From: Phoronis pallida
Taxonomy: Eukaryota; Phoronida; Phoronidae
Direction: 5' to 3'
Length of the DNA: 14,106 nucleotides
Assembly (NCBI GenBank): GCA_028565715.1
Contig: JAOXYC010097779.1
Location: 1-14,106, forward strand
Shown: positions 9,501 through 13,770 of the stretch, piece by piece
Numbering within the stretch: position 1 is the stretch's first letter
Layout: each line of letters begins with the position of its first letter
Notes under the pieces: model-generated
The model's input: only the letters and a program-made list of their open reading frames with translations
Databases searched by the model: none
Told to the model about the DNA's origin: nothing
Program-made: the position numbers and the translations under genes

Positions 9501-11652
9501 CTAGAAGGTATGTCTTATGCTTACTGATAATCAGTTTTGACCAAAAGTCTAGCTTTTAACAAGTTCCCTCTTCCATATGTGCATTTAATGAAAAATGTCA
9601 TGTTTACTTTAAAAAGTAAACATTTTTGATTTTAATTAAGGAAAAGGGCAATACTTCTTTGCTTTGATTTACAGACTTCTTGCCCATAATTCATTTAAGA
9701 GGGTATGAAAGAAAGGCAGGAAAAAATTTCATTGCATTCAGTCCGATAGATGTCATATGACTTCCATACCTTTTTTTCTGTACATCCATTGCTATTGCTC
9801 ATATAGCCCGATGCATGGTTCATGTTTACATGCTCAAGAAAGTTTCTAATGTGTTTTAATTGCTTACAGCTGATGAAGTTTTAACATCTATATCACAAGT
9901 TGCTGTATTTGTCCGTCGCTGGAGGCCCTCCAAGTATGAGGTGGATCCGTTTCAAGAGGTCGTTCTTATTCAGGCTACTACCAAAGAACTCAAATGCAAG
10001 GTAAGAATGTGTATGTTATATAACTAAAACAATTAAACTCATAGAGACGCTTTCATATCTTAACAAATATCTATGTCAGTTTACAATAAAACTGCAAAAA
10101 TTGGAACAATTCACTTTTTACTCCTTCTATGAGAAATTAAGATTCTTGATCTTGTGTCAAATTTCGTTCTTAACCCAAAAAGGTTCAGTTATACCATACA
10201 AGCATAATCTTATCAAAGGGGAAAATTAACTTGTTTAAGAAAATTATCATTATTTGTTAACTTTGAAATAAATAATTTCAAAAAAAGAAAAGGATCCTGT
10301 ACATTTTCGTGAATTTTTAAAAAATCTGATGTTCTTCTGTTTTCCAGTTGGCGGAACTTTCCGGTATTGACGAAGAGAATGTAGAATTTGCCAAAGGTCG
10401 TGGCACGTTCCCAAGTGATATCTCAATGATGGAAATTCAAGATGACTTGGAGTGGAACCCTCAGGTGACATCTCTTAATGCCTGGCCGCTCTATATCAGC
10501 GATGACGGACATGTTTTATACTACAGGTAAACTCTATTTCAGTTTTAAAAGAATTGCCAATTAGAAATGATAAAATTCACTTTGGTGCTGAAGTAACACG
10601 ATGGTGAAATCCAAACTTGGGTGATGTTATCTCTTTTTCAAAAAAATCATAGTACTTGTGTCTTGCTTCTTGATTTTTGGAAATCACTCAATAAGAATTT
10701 GTATTAACTCCAATCTCCTGTAAGATCTTACATGATCAGTTCATGTCAGGGATGAGGTCAATGTCAGATACTAAGGTTGTGTCTGGGACCTATTCCTTTA
10801 TTTGTTAGTTTTCAGTAAAATTGCCAGTAATTGGTTTCCATTTGTCCATGAGTTAACCAGATTCTCAACACAAAATTGTTCATAACCTCACCAAATGCAT
10901 CTGACTGAAATTACAAACTCATTAGAATCATGTCATGATAATTCTCTCCATAATGTAAGATGTTACACATATTTTAATTCTCTCCATAATGTAAGATGTT
11001 ACACATATTTTAATTCTCTCCATAATGTAAGATGTTACACATATTTTAATTCTCTCCATAATGTAAGATGTTACACACATTTTAATTCTCTCCATAATGT
11101 AAGATGTTACACATATTTTAATTCTCTCCATAATGTAAGATGTTACACACATTTTAATTCTCTCCATAATGTAGGATGTTACATACATTTAAATTCTCTC
11201 CATAATGTAAGATGTTACATACATTTTTATTCTCTCCATAATGTAAGATGTTACATACATTTTAATTCTCTCCATAATGTAAGATGTTACATATATTTTA
11301 ATTCTCACCATAATGTAAGATGTTACATACATTTTAATTCTCTCCATAATGTAAGATGTTACATACATTTTAATTCTCTCCATAATGTAAGATGTTACAT
11401 ACATTTTAATTCTCTCCATAATGTAAGATGTTACATACATTTGTTCCATAATTGTTCCACTCTCATGTAAGAAGTTAATAACAAACTCATTAGAATCATG
11501 ATAACTCAAGGAAATAGAGTGAAGAATTCTCTCCATGATTGTTCCACTGTCATGCAAGATGTTACATATACATGTTCCAGGGACAAGACCGAGGAGTTAA
11601 AAGAGCTAAGTGAAGATGAAAAGAAAGAACTGCAACAGAAAGAAAACTCTAG
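440..11652 (+). CDS. USP47: USP47 deubiquitinase, partial (17 internal exons, spliced)
   Basis: Ubiquitin carboxyl-terminal hydrolase 47, a cysteine protease that removes ubiquitin from proteins; in vertebrates it acts on DNA polymerase beta and binds the SCF-bTrCP ligase. Exons: 440-537, 2164-2243, 2537-2665, 3129-3184, 3446-3558, 4293-4397, 4928-5135, 5931-6046, 6344-6463, 7101-7785, 8149-8324, 8744-8824, 8984-9099, 9389-9507, 9870-10000, 10348-10526, 11581-11652. Every intron is GT..AG and every phase matches its partner, giving about 860 open codons. Diagnostic stretches match vertebrate USP47 from memory: [77 protein letters not shown]. The window lacks the N-terminus with the catalytic Cys box, and the extreme C-terminus. 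Family identity is very secure; single exon edges are inferred from splice consensus and homology. Confidence 0.95.
572..646 (-). repeat. tRNA-derived element (SINE-like), antisense
   Basis: On the minus strand it has a Pol III A box (TTAGCTCAGTTGG), a perfect D stem (GCTC/GAGC), a perfect 5-bp anticodon stem (CTTGC/GCAAG) around loop CTAGAAT (anticodon AGA), a B box (GGGTTTGATTCCC) and a perfect T stem (ATGGG/CCCAT). The acceptor stem barely pairs, so it is unlikely to be a working tRNA. A run of seven T (a Pol III stop) follows about 9 nt downstream. Best read as a tRNA-derived SINE or tRNA pseudogene. Confidence 0.75.
1097..1955. repeat. Possible decayed mobile element with recurring TTGCGTCC motifs
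   Basis: This stretch is less AT-rich than its surroundings. The motif TTGCGTCC or a close variant occurs near 1193, 1224, 1804 and 1845, often followed by TTTTC. GATTGGCTA occurs at both edges (1097-1105 and 1947-1955). The block AGTCCCCAGTGTTGGCGCT near 1162 is partly inverted near 1896-1915. No transposase frame is visible. Boundaries and identity are uncertain. Confidence 0.35.
2164..2243 (+). CDS. USP47: USP47 exon b: catalytic His box
   Basis: The acceptor ATGTTTCAG precedes 2164 and the donor AA|GTAAGT follows 2243. The exon reads [20 protein letters not shown] then HYYAYIK. It carries the USP His box, in which the histidine of GGHYYAY is the general base of the Cys-His-Asp/Asn triad. 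Entry is phase 0; the last Lys codon is split (AA + G of the next exon). Confidence 0.96.
2537..2665 (+). CDS. USP47: USP47 exon c: end of catalytic core with FND motif
   Basis: The acceptor TTCAACAG precedes 2537 and the donor AAG|GTAACG follows 2665. The exon reads [20 protein letters not shown] and goes on through [20 protein letters not shown]. The FND of WYCFNDQHV supplies the third triad residue typical of USP proteases. The last codon (AG + C) is Ser, shared with the next exon. Confidence 0.96.
2666..3128 (+). other. USP47 intron, no distinct content
   Basis: A 463-bp phase 2 intron between exons c and d. AT-rich; I saw no exon, RNA gene or clear repeat in it. Confidence 0.7.
3129..3184 (+). 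CDS. USP47: USP47 exon d: C-terminal strand of USP fold
   Basis: A 56-nt exon with acceptor TTTCATTGCAG before it and donor GCAG|GTAAGC after it. It encodes [19 protein letters not shown], the NAYMLxYR signature that closes the USP catalytic fold. It enters in phase 2 and leaves in phase 1. Confidence 0.95.
3446..3558 (+). CDS. USP47: USP47 exon e: charged helix after catalytic domain
   Basis: The acceptor TGTATTTTAG precedes 3446 and the donor is AAA|GTTAGT at 3559. The exon reads [20 protein letters not shown], then a strongly charged run rich in E, R and K that ends RDRSICK. It corresponds to the helical linker after the USP domain. The donor has T at +3, uncommon in animals, but phase 0 fits exon f (IKLFCLHP), as in vertebrate USP47. 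Confidence 0.93.
3626..3740. repeat. Foldback palindrome (MITE-like), about 50-bp arms
   Basis: The left arm starts TGTTGATATATTCTAAATCT and the reverse complement of the right arm starts TGTTGATATATTCTCAATCT. The match continues with few differences through CTGTTCAACTG and ACCTGTAT.ATAATAAAC to a short centre near 3683. The arms cover nearly the whole 115 bp, so the transcript would fold into a long hairpin. No coding capacity. Typical of foldback or miniature inverted-repeat elements. Confidence 0.8.
3812..3900. repeat. Possible fragment of GGGCTATTC repeat family
   Basis: It begins GGGCTATTCAAACAAAAAAA, resembling the left ends of the elements at 6509 and 13771. No matching right end was found. 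Could be a truncated or diverged copy, or a chance match over 9-10 bases. Confidence 0.3.
4293..4397 (+). CDS. USP47: USP47 exon f
   Basis: The acceptor ATTTTTGCAG precedes 4293 and the donor AAG|GTAGGT follows 4397. Exactly 35 codons: [20 protein letters not shown], then [15 protein letters not shown]. The IKLFCLHP block is conserved in USP47 and starts the first post-catalytic ubiquitin-like-type module (fold inferred). Phase 0 on both sides. Confidence 0.95.
4398..4927 (+). other. USP47 intron, no distinct content
   Basis: A 530-bp phase 0 intron between exons f and g. AT-rich; apart from one copy of the 13-mer TTGAAAAGACAGA (4464-4476) nothing stands out. Confidence 0.7.
4928..5135 (+). 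CDS. USP47: USP47 exon g
   Basis: The acceptor CGTTTTGCAG precedes 4928 and the donor GGAG|GTAAAT follows 5135. The exon reads [20 protein letters not shown], then [20 protein letters not shown], then [20 protein letters not shown]. One of the best conserved parts of the non-catalytic region compared with vertebrate USP47. The leading Met is internal, not a start. Exit phase 1. Confidence 0.96.
5215..5289 (-). repeat. tRNA-derived element (SINE-like), antisense, second copy type
   Basis: The minus strand has an A box (TAGCTCAGTTGG), a perfect D stem (GCTC/GAGC), a B box (GGGTCCGATTCCC) and T stem CTGGG/CCCAG. The anticodon stem (TCTAT/ACAGG) pairs poorly, so it is not a working tRNA. ACTGAATTTTTCTG downstream gives a T-run, close to the CAGAATTTTTTTCAG after the element at 572-646. 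The body sequence differs from that element between the A and B boxes, so the two are related only at the tRNA level or are old. Confidence 0.65.
5577..5864. repeat. Nested inverted-repeat module (foldback MITE)
   Basis: Two inverted repeats abut. The first has TTATTACCCAGCTATGGAA at 5577-5595 and its complement at 5680-5698 (18 of 19 match). The second runs from 5692 to 5864 with arms of about 72 and 84 bases around a 15-nt loop (5765-5779). Its innermost 17 bp are a perfect stem (ending ATACCAGCCC on the left, starting GGGCTGGTAT on the right). Matching blocks outward include AAATCAGTCT, CTGG.AAATTTCA and AAATAGATTAT. No coding sequence. Confidence 0.82.
5931..6046 (+). CDS. USP47: USP47 exon h
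   Basis: The acceptor TAATTCAG precedes 5931 and the donor GAG|GTGAGT follows 6046. The exon reads [20 protein letters not shown], then [19 protein letters not shown], matching the vertebrate VKVHVVDL...RAYLNQTVTEFKQLI segment. It enters by completing a Gly codon and exits in phase 0. Confidence 0.95.
6344..6463 (+). CDS. USP47: USP47 exon i
   Basis: The acceptor TTTGTTGCAG precedes 6344 and the donor AAG|GTTTGT follows 6463. Forty codons: [20 protein letters not shown], then [20 protein letters not shown]. The LERxYxDLRxL and EGFxRSNK blocks are shared with vertebrate USP47. Phase 0 on both sides; the donor has T at +3 and +4 and is weak. Confidence 0.95.
6464..7100 (+). other. USP47 intron with TIR element copy
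   Basis: A 637-bp phase 0 intron between exons i and j. Its first half is occupied by the dispersed element at 6509-6736. The rest is AT-rich without recognisable features. Confidence 0.75.
6509..6736. mobile_element. Non-autonomous TIR element (MITE), copy A
   Basis: It begins GGGCTATTCTTGCAAAAAAG and ends TTTTTTTGCTGAACCAATTG plus CTCT. These are diverged terminal inverted repeats of the type seen intact in copy B (13771-13980). Shared internal blocks in the same order are TTAATTAAGC.GCAT.GGTG, GGGTAGGTGGGTATTTTCTG, AAGTATAAGAAAA, and a second GGTGG..ATAAA block followed by AATTAAAATACA. No ORF; presumably mobilised by a transposase encoded elsewhere. Confidence 0.82.
7101..7785 (+). CDS. 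USP47: USP47 exon j: conserved start, long acidic linker
   Basis: The largest exon (685 nt), with acceptor GTTTTTCAG and donor AGAG|GTTAGT. It opens with [20 protein letters not shown] and [17 protein letters not shown], conserved in USP47. About 170 low-complexity residues follow, rich in S, N, D, E, T and G, ending with acidic [13 protein letters not shown] and [11 protein letters not shown]. Vertebrate USP47 has a comparable but unalignable acidic Ser-rich linker here, ending near a YFK motif. The linker is probably disordered. An ATG at 7068 lies in the preceding intron and is not used. Exit phase 1. Confidence 0.95.
7786..8148 (+). other. USP47 intron, no distinct content
   Basis: A 363-bp phase 1 intron with a GTTAGT donor. 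I see no repeat, RNA gene or extra exon in it. Confidence 0.7.
8149..8324 (+). CDS. USP47: USP47 exon k
   Basis: The acceptor TTTATTACAG precedes 8149 and the donor AAG|GTAGGA follows 8324. The exon reads [20 protein letters not shown], then [20 protein letters not shown], then [19 protein letters not shown]. The VDKRITL and QEFESxRLxETLxSxSDD blocks match vertebrate USP47; the pattern suggests a ubiquitin-like module. Enters phase 1, exits phase 0. Confidence 0.96.
8325..8743 (+). other. USP47 intron with dispersed repeat
   Basis: A 419-bp phase 0 intron. The 'GCGC' repeat copy at 8360-8520 starts 35 bp after the donor; the rest is plain AT-rich sequence. Confidence 0.75.
8360..8520. repeat. 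Dispersed repeat with TATAGCGCTTT / AAAGTGCTTTACA ends
   Basis: It starts TTATAGCGCTTTTC then CTCAAAGTGCTTTACAAAAC, a signature I recall in dispersed repeats of several invertebrate genomes. Later blocks (TACCCAG, TCTAGT.CCATC, CCCAGGG, GTCTTGAA) recur in order at 12310-12445, which supports a repeat family. No coding capacity; class (SINE tail or MITE) unresolved. Confidence 0.6.
8744..8824 (+). CDS. USP47: USP47 exon l
   Basis: A short 27-codon exon with acceptor TTGTTTTTCAG and donor GAG|GTGGGT. It encodes [20 protein letters not shown] then LQINEKE, nearly identical to the vertebrate [17 protein letters not shown] segment. Phase 0 on both sides, so skipping it would keep the frame. Confidence 0.96.
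8838..8957. repeat. Imperfect 43-bp tandem repeat, about 2.7 copies
   Basis: The block TGTATCTTCACATTTT.ACC and TATATTTTCACATTTTGACC recurs with a period of about 43 bp across the intron between exons l and m. It fills nearly the whole intron (8825-8983), so the intron seems to have grown by local duplication. Confidence 0.7.
8984..9099 (+). CDS. USP47: USP47 exon m
   Basis: The acceptor GTATTTACAG precedes 8984 and the donor ACAG|GTGAGT follows 9099. The exon reads [20 protein letters not shown], then [19 protein letters not shown]. The FAKGMTV block is diagnostic. Exit phase 2; the Arg codon is split across the intron. Confidence 0.96.
9389..9507 (+). CDS. USP47: USP47 exon n
   Basis: The acceptor TTGTTACAG precedes 9389 and the donor GAAG|GTATGT follows 9507. 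The exon reads [20 protein letters not shown], then [19 protein letters not shown], matching vertebrate FRLRKKTWKNPGT...NWEVFLEVL. Enters phase 2, exits phase 1. Confidence 0.96.
9508..9869 (+). other. USP47 intron with a short palindrome
   Basis: A 362-bp phase 1 intron. It contains the palindrome at 9601-9622; otherwise no feature that I can support. Confidence 0.7.
9601..9622. repeat. Perfect 10-bp-arm palindrome
   Basis: TGTTTACTTT and its exact complement AAAGTAAACA are separated by AA. TGTTTAC resembles a forkhead-factor core, but an intronic palindrome this short may have no role. Confidence 0.55.
9870..10000 (+). CDS. USP47: USP47 exon o
   Basis: The acceptor TTGCTTACAG precedes 9870 and the donor AAG|GTAAGA follows 10000. 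The exon reads [20 protein letters not shown], then [20 protein letters not shown], then LKCK. The RRWxPS and LDPFQEVVL-like blocks identify it. Enters phase 1, exits phase 0. Confidence 0.95.
10001..10347 (+). other. USP47 intron, no distinct content
   Basis: A 347-bp phase 0 intron between exons o and p; AT-rich, nothing recognised. Confidence 0.7.
10348..10526 (+). CDS. USP47: USP47 exon p
   Basis: The acceptor TGTTTTCCAG precedes 10348 and the donor ACAG|GTAAAC follows 10526. The exon reads [20 protein letters not shown], then [20 protein letters not shown], then [19 protein letters not shown]. It is almost collinear with the vertebrate C-terminal block [14 protein letters not shown]...WNPxVxxLNxWPLYIxDDG. 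Exit phase 2. Confidence 0.96.
10912..10932. repeat. Left flanking direct repeat of the satellite
   Basis: ACAAACTCATTAGAATCATG lies just before the first satellite unit, and the same 20 bases occur at 11481-11500 after the array. The pair brackets the array in direct orientation. Confidence 0.85.
10940..11443. repeat. 36-bp satellite array, 14 copies
   Basis: Units start AATTCTCTCCATAATGTAAG and end ATGTTACAYAYATTTT. Starts are spaced by exactly 36 bp: 10940, 10976, 11012 and so on to 11408. Units are almost identical. The first six carry ACACATATTTT or ACACACATTTT, and from the seventh on nearly all carry ACATACATTTT, so two sub-blocks exist. Because 36 is a multiple of three, long open frames run through both strands; the repeated 12-residue peptides are artefacts. 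There are no unique spacers, so it is a satellite and not a CRISPR. Confidence 0.97.
11444..11580. repeat. Right flank: direct repeat and decayed satellite reaching the splice acceptor
   Basis: After the last regular unit, GTTCCATAATTGTTCCACTC and TCATGTAAGAAGTTA continue the satellite pattern in broken form. The 20-bp flanking repeat follows at 11481-11500. Then comes another diverged unit (AATTCTCTCCATGATTGTTC, CACTGTCATGCAAGATGTTA, CATATACATGTTCCAG) whose last bases are the acceptor of exon q. Confidence 0.8.
11581..11652 (+). CDS. USP47: USP47 exon q: penultimate-type charged helix
   Basis: A 72-nt exon with acceptor CATGTTCCAG (inside decayed satellite sequence) and donor TCTAG|GTATGA. 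It encodes [20 protein letters not shown] then KENS plus a split codon. Matches the vertebrate [20 protein letters not shown] segment, which is followed there by about 35 more residues. Those residues are not found downstream in the window, so the reading ends here in phase 2. Confidence 0.92.
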
Positions 11653-11999
11653 GTATGAATTTTGACCCTTTCTATATTGTACATTTATGGTTGACATCAT
11701 AAAGATTGGAATTGACGTGAAATCACATCAGTGGTCTGTCCCACGAATATTTGGTTTTGATCTGAAAATTGATCACTATTTTCACTGTCACAAAAAAGTT
11801 TTTATCAAATAATCCTCATCTTCATTTTATGACTGTTTTCGTATTTTGCAGAATACTAGGTATGTGGGTTATAAAATTCATAAACATTCAAAATTTTTGA
11901 CGGCAAAAACATGTTATTTGAAATTAAGAATGGCGAAGAACAACCAATGACCATGTTTGTGAAACAGACCTGGTTAAGTTTGCACACACTGTACTACTT
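11653..11999 (+). other. Stretch between the last USP47 exon seen and the lectin stop
   Basis: USP47 intron (donor GTATGA) or, if the candidate exon at 11852 is real, its 3' end. The minus strand here should carry the lectin 3' UTR; I found no exact AATAAA on that strand within this stretch. Confidence 0.6.
11852..11900 (+). CDS. Candidate alternative terminal USP47 exon (weak)
   Basis: After the good acceptor CGTATTTTGCAG, the phase 2 frame from exon q continues RILGMWVIKFINIQNF and stops at TGA 11898-11900. An AATAAA on this strand lies at 12144-12149. The residues do not resemble the vertebrate USP47 tail, apart from Arg and a hydrophobic residue at the junction. It may be an alternative short C-terminus or simply an unused acceptor. 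Confidence 0.2.
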
Positions 12000-12130
12000 T
12001 CACATTTCACAAATGTAGCTCTTCTGGCGTCCACATAAGTTTGGAAGCCATGTAAAGTGGTAGCGATGACTCTCTGGGTATTCGTTGTTTATAATCAAGC
12101 AATCCCATCCCTTGTCAGAGCCATGTGATG
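12000..12130 (-). CDS. C-type lectin exon 2: C-terminal part of CTLD
   Basis: Read on the minus strand, a pyrimidine-rich acceptor ending AATTACAG precedes 12130. The two leading bases complete a Thr codon left by exon 1. The exon then reads SHGSDKGWDCLIINNEYPES and HRYHFTWLPNLCGRQKSYIC, then EM and TGA (12002-12000). It supplies the last three CTLD cysteines and the YICE end, exactly what exon 1 lacks, and the phase agrees. This fit is strong evidence for the splice. Confidence 0.87.
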
Positions 12131-13264
12131 CTGTAATTCATGGAATAAAGGCAGATTATTATGACATATAATAATATTCAGTTCTTCTGTAGTATCTTTC
12201 ATCACTACTTTATAGCAATGTTAAATATCTTGCAAAAATTTATCATTTCCATTGGTCAAACATTACTGCCTTCAATTGTTGATATACCACCCCAAGTTGA
12301 GATGTAAGCCGTTAAAAACAAAGCGCATGCTTTACATCAACTTAACATTATTACCCAGTTCACTCTAGTGCCATCTCAGATCCCAGGGGAGCATACAACA
12401 GGCTGCTGTCTTGAAGAACAACCATTGCAAGACATCACCAATACCGGTATCCTAGCCCAGTTGGACATTTTTTTGCCCAAATACTACTGAGTTAGGGCAC
12501 TTCGTCTTCATTGATCAACAAATTAAGTTATCATTTTACTAGAGTAAATAAAATGTTTTAAAAAGTGTAAACTTACTCGGATGAAAGTTGAATTTAATAG
12601 CATCATCGGTTCCACTCCATACAAAGGTGTTCGTGTCATTTCGTTTACCTCCTACCCAGATTGATTTGATGTCTTTTGCCTTGTCCTTCATCAACACTGT
12701 AAGTGCCTCCAACTCGCCAACTGTTTCAATCACCGCCAGATGTGCGCTGTATGATGCACATGCCTTTTCTGCTTCCGGTACAGATGCCAAAGTTGTACTG
12801 AGTTTATAACAACCATAATCATTTCCGACGAAATCATGGGCCCGACAGAGTGTTGACACTCTTACTTTTAACGTACCAAGGATTTGTTCGTTGTTTTTCA
12901 TCTGTGAAGAAAGTCCATTGATTTCTGTGTTTATTATTTGCTTGACATCTACTAGCTGTGTTCCAAGTATGTTGATTTTGCTCTGAACTTGAAGATTTGA
13001 GAGAACCGTTTGTGAAGCAACACCACTGATTTTACTGTCCAGTGTTTTTATCTTGTTTTCCATTTGATTGGCCAGTGAGTTGACCTTTGACTCCATCTTA
13101 TTGTTGGCTTGTTGAATAGATTGCACTACGGACGCCAGAAGTTTCTCTTGTCTTGCGAACATCGAGACCAGAGTATCATTTGAGATACCTTTCTCAAATA
13201 TTCTCAGTGGCAAAACACTATCGCTCAGTAAGAGCAGGACTCCGATAACGACTATCCTCGACAT
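12000..13264 (-). CDS. Secreted C-type lectin domain protein, two exons, complete
   Basis: Spliced as 13264-12577 and 12130-12000, this encodes 272 residues. Residues 1-19 (MSRIVVIGVLLLLSDSVLP) form a signal peptide, so the protein is probably secreted. Residues about 30-138 are a heptad-rich coiled-coil neck suited to oligomerisation. Residues 140-272 form a long-form C-type lectin domain with cysteines at 140, 152, 169, 240, 262 and 270, ending in the typical YICE. By family rule they pair 140-152, 169-270 and 240-262. The EPN/QPD Ca2+-sugar motif before WDC240 is absent (FHPTSHGSDKGWDC), and the later WND motif is replaced by FTWLPNLC, so Ca2+-dependent sugar binding is doubtful. Two NDT sequons (N29, N209) are visible. 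Such proteins are expanded in molluscs and often linked to immunity; the ligand is unknown. A fibrinogen-type or other domain is excluded by the cysteine pattern. Confidence 0.88.
12131..12576 (-). other. Intron of the C-type lectin gene
   Basis: A 446-bp GT..AG intron on the minus strand (donor GTAAGT, acceptor TTACAG), phase 1, cutting the CTLD in its long-loop region. It contains the dispersed repeat copy at 12310-12445 and no other coding sequence that I can support. Confidence 0.8.
12310..12445. repeat. Second copy of the GCGC dispersed repeat
   Basis: AAAGCGCATGCTTTACATCA, then ATTACCCAGTTCACTCTAGT, GCCATCTCA, CCCAGGGGAGCATACA, GGCTGCTGTCTTGAA and CCATTGCA follow the same order as in 8360-8520, with many differences. 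It lies in the lectin intron. Confidence 0.6.
12577..13264 (-). CDS. C-type lectin exon 1: signal peptide, neck, first part of CTLD
   Basis: The start ATG at 13264 is chosen because it begins the hydrophobic signal peptide. The in-frame ATG at 13327 would prepend 21 mostly polar residues and bury the signal. The exon ends CAT CCG A|GTAAGT (donor on the minus strand at 12576-12571), phase 1. It encodes the signal peptide, the whole coiled-coil neck and the CTLD up to FNFHP, including WVGG, FVWSGTDD and the first three cysteines. Confidence 0.88.
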
Positions 13265-13613
13265 GTTGATTTTTGTTCTCAAATTTTGATGAGAGAATGA
13301 TTTGTTAGGCTCATACACCTTTATCAAACACTCTTTAGTGTCGTGATGGAGTCACCTGGATTCTGTCCTGAATTTCACTATGTAGGTGGCACAAAAGATA
13401 ATCAAATCTTGTTGTCATTGTGAAACTGACCAGGTGTGTACTATCGACATCATATTCTCATATCTAGGACCAAGAACATGTTTTAAGTACTAGCATATTT
13501 AGGGATTATATCTATATGGATGATAAAGATGAAACTGTACCTATTAACTAGCACAGTAATTTGGTAAAATGGATATAAGTTATTAATCATCTAATAACAT
13601 TTGTTGCAAGTAT

Positions 13614-13677
13614 GTCTTCTAAAATAAGTTAGAAATATAAAAGTGTCTTTTCTAAAATAAGTTAGAAATATAAAAGT
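13614..13677. repeat. Tandem duplication, two units of 31 and 33 bp
   Basis: TCTAAAATAAGTTAGAAATA followed by TAAAAGT occurs twice head to tail, preceded by GTCT in both. The units differ only by a TT insertion. A recent local duplication upstream of the lectin gene. Confidence 0.85.
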
Positions 13678-13770
13678 ATGTTATACTTTTGATATGCTCT
13701 CCATAAATATTTTGATAAATACAAAAACAAAAAACTTCTTAAATGTTACATAAATCTATTCTCAAACTAA

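Larger units (their letters stand above)
10527..11580 (+). other. USP47 intron dominated by a 36-bp satellite
   Basis: A 1,054-bp phase 2 intron. The first 380 bp have no clear content. From 10912 to the acceptor at 11580 it consists of a flanking direct repeat, the satellite array (10940-11443), a second flanking copy and decayed satellite-like sequence that includes the 3' splice site. Confidence 0.8.

Noticed and set aside
10940-11443. CRISPR array
   Set aside because: The units are contiguous with no unique spacers and the DNA is animal nuclear sequence.
10895-11470. Long open frame on + with a repeated 12-residue peptide, and matching frames on the minus strand
   Set aside because: The frames exist only because the 36-bp satellite unit is a multiple of three without stops. 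There is no signal of coding use, and it lies within a USP47 intron.
11852-11859. 8-nt microexon AATACTAG between TTTTGCAG and GTATGT
   Set aside because: Both splice sites look acceptable, but no downstream exon with the matching phase and no homology supports it.
12539-12576. Read-through end of lectin exon 1 (KFTLFKTFYLL) as the true C-terminus
   Set aside because: It would leave the CTLD without its last three cysteines. A GTAAGT donor and a matching exon at 12130-12000 complete the domain in phase.
12588-12809. 73-residue + strand open frame
   Set aside because: It is the antisense shadow of lectin exon 1.
13265-13327. Upstream in-frame ATG at 13327 for the lectin gene
   Set aside because: It would place 21 mostly polar residues before the signal peptide. 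The ATG at 13264 starts directly with the hydrophobic leader.
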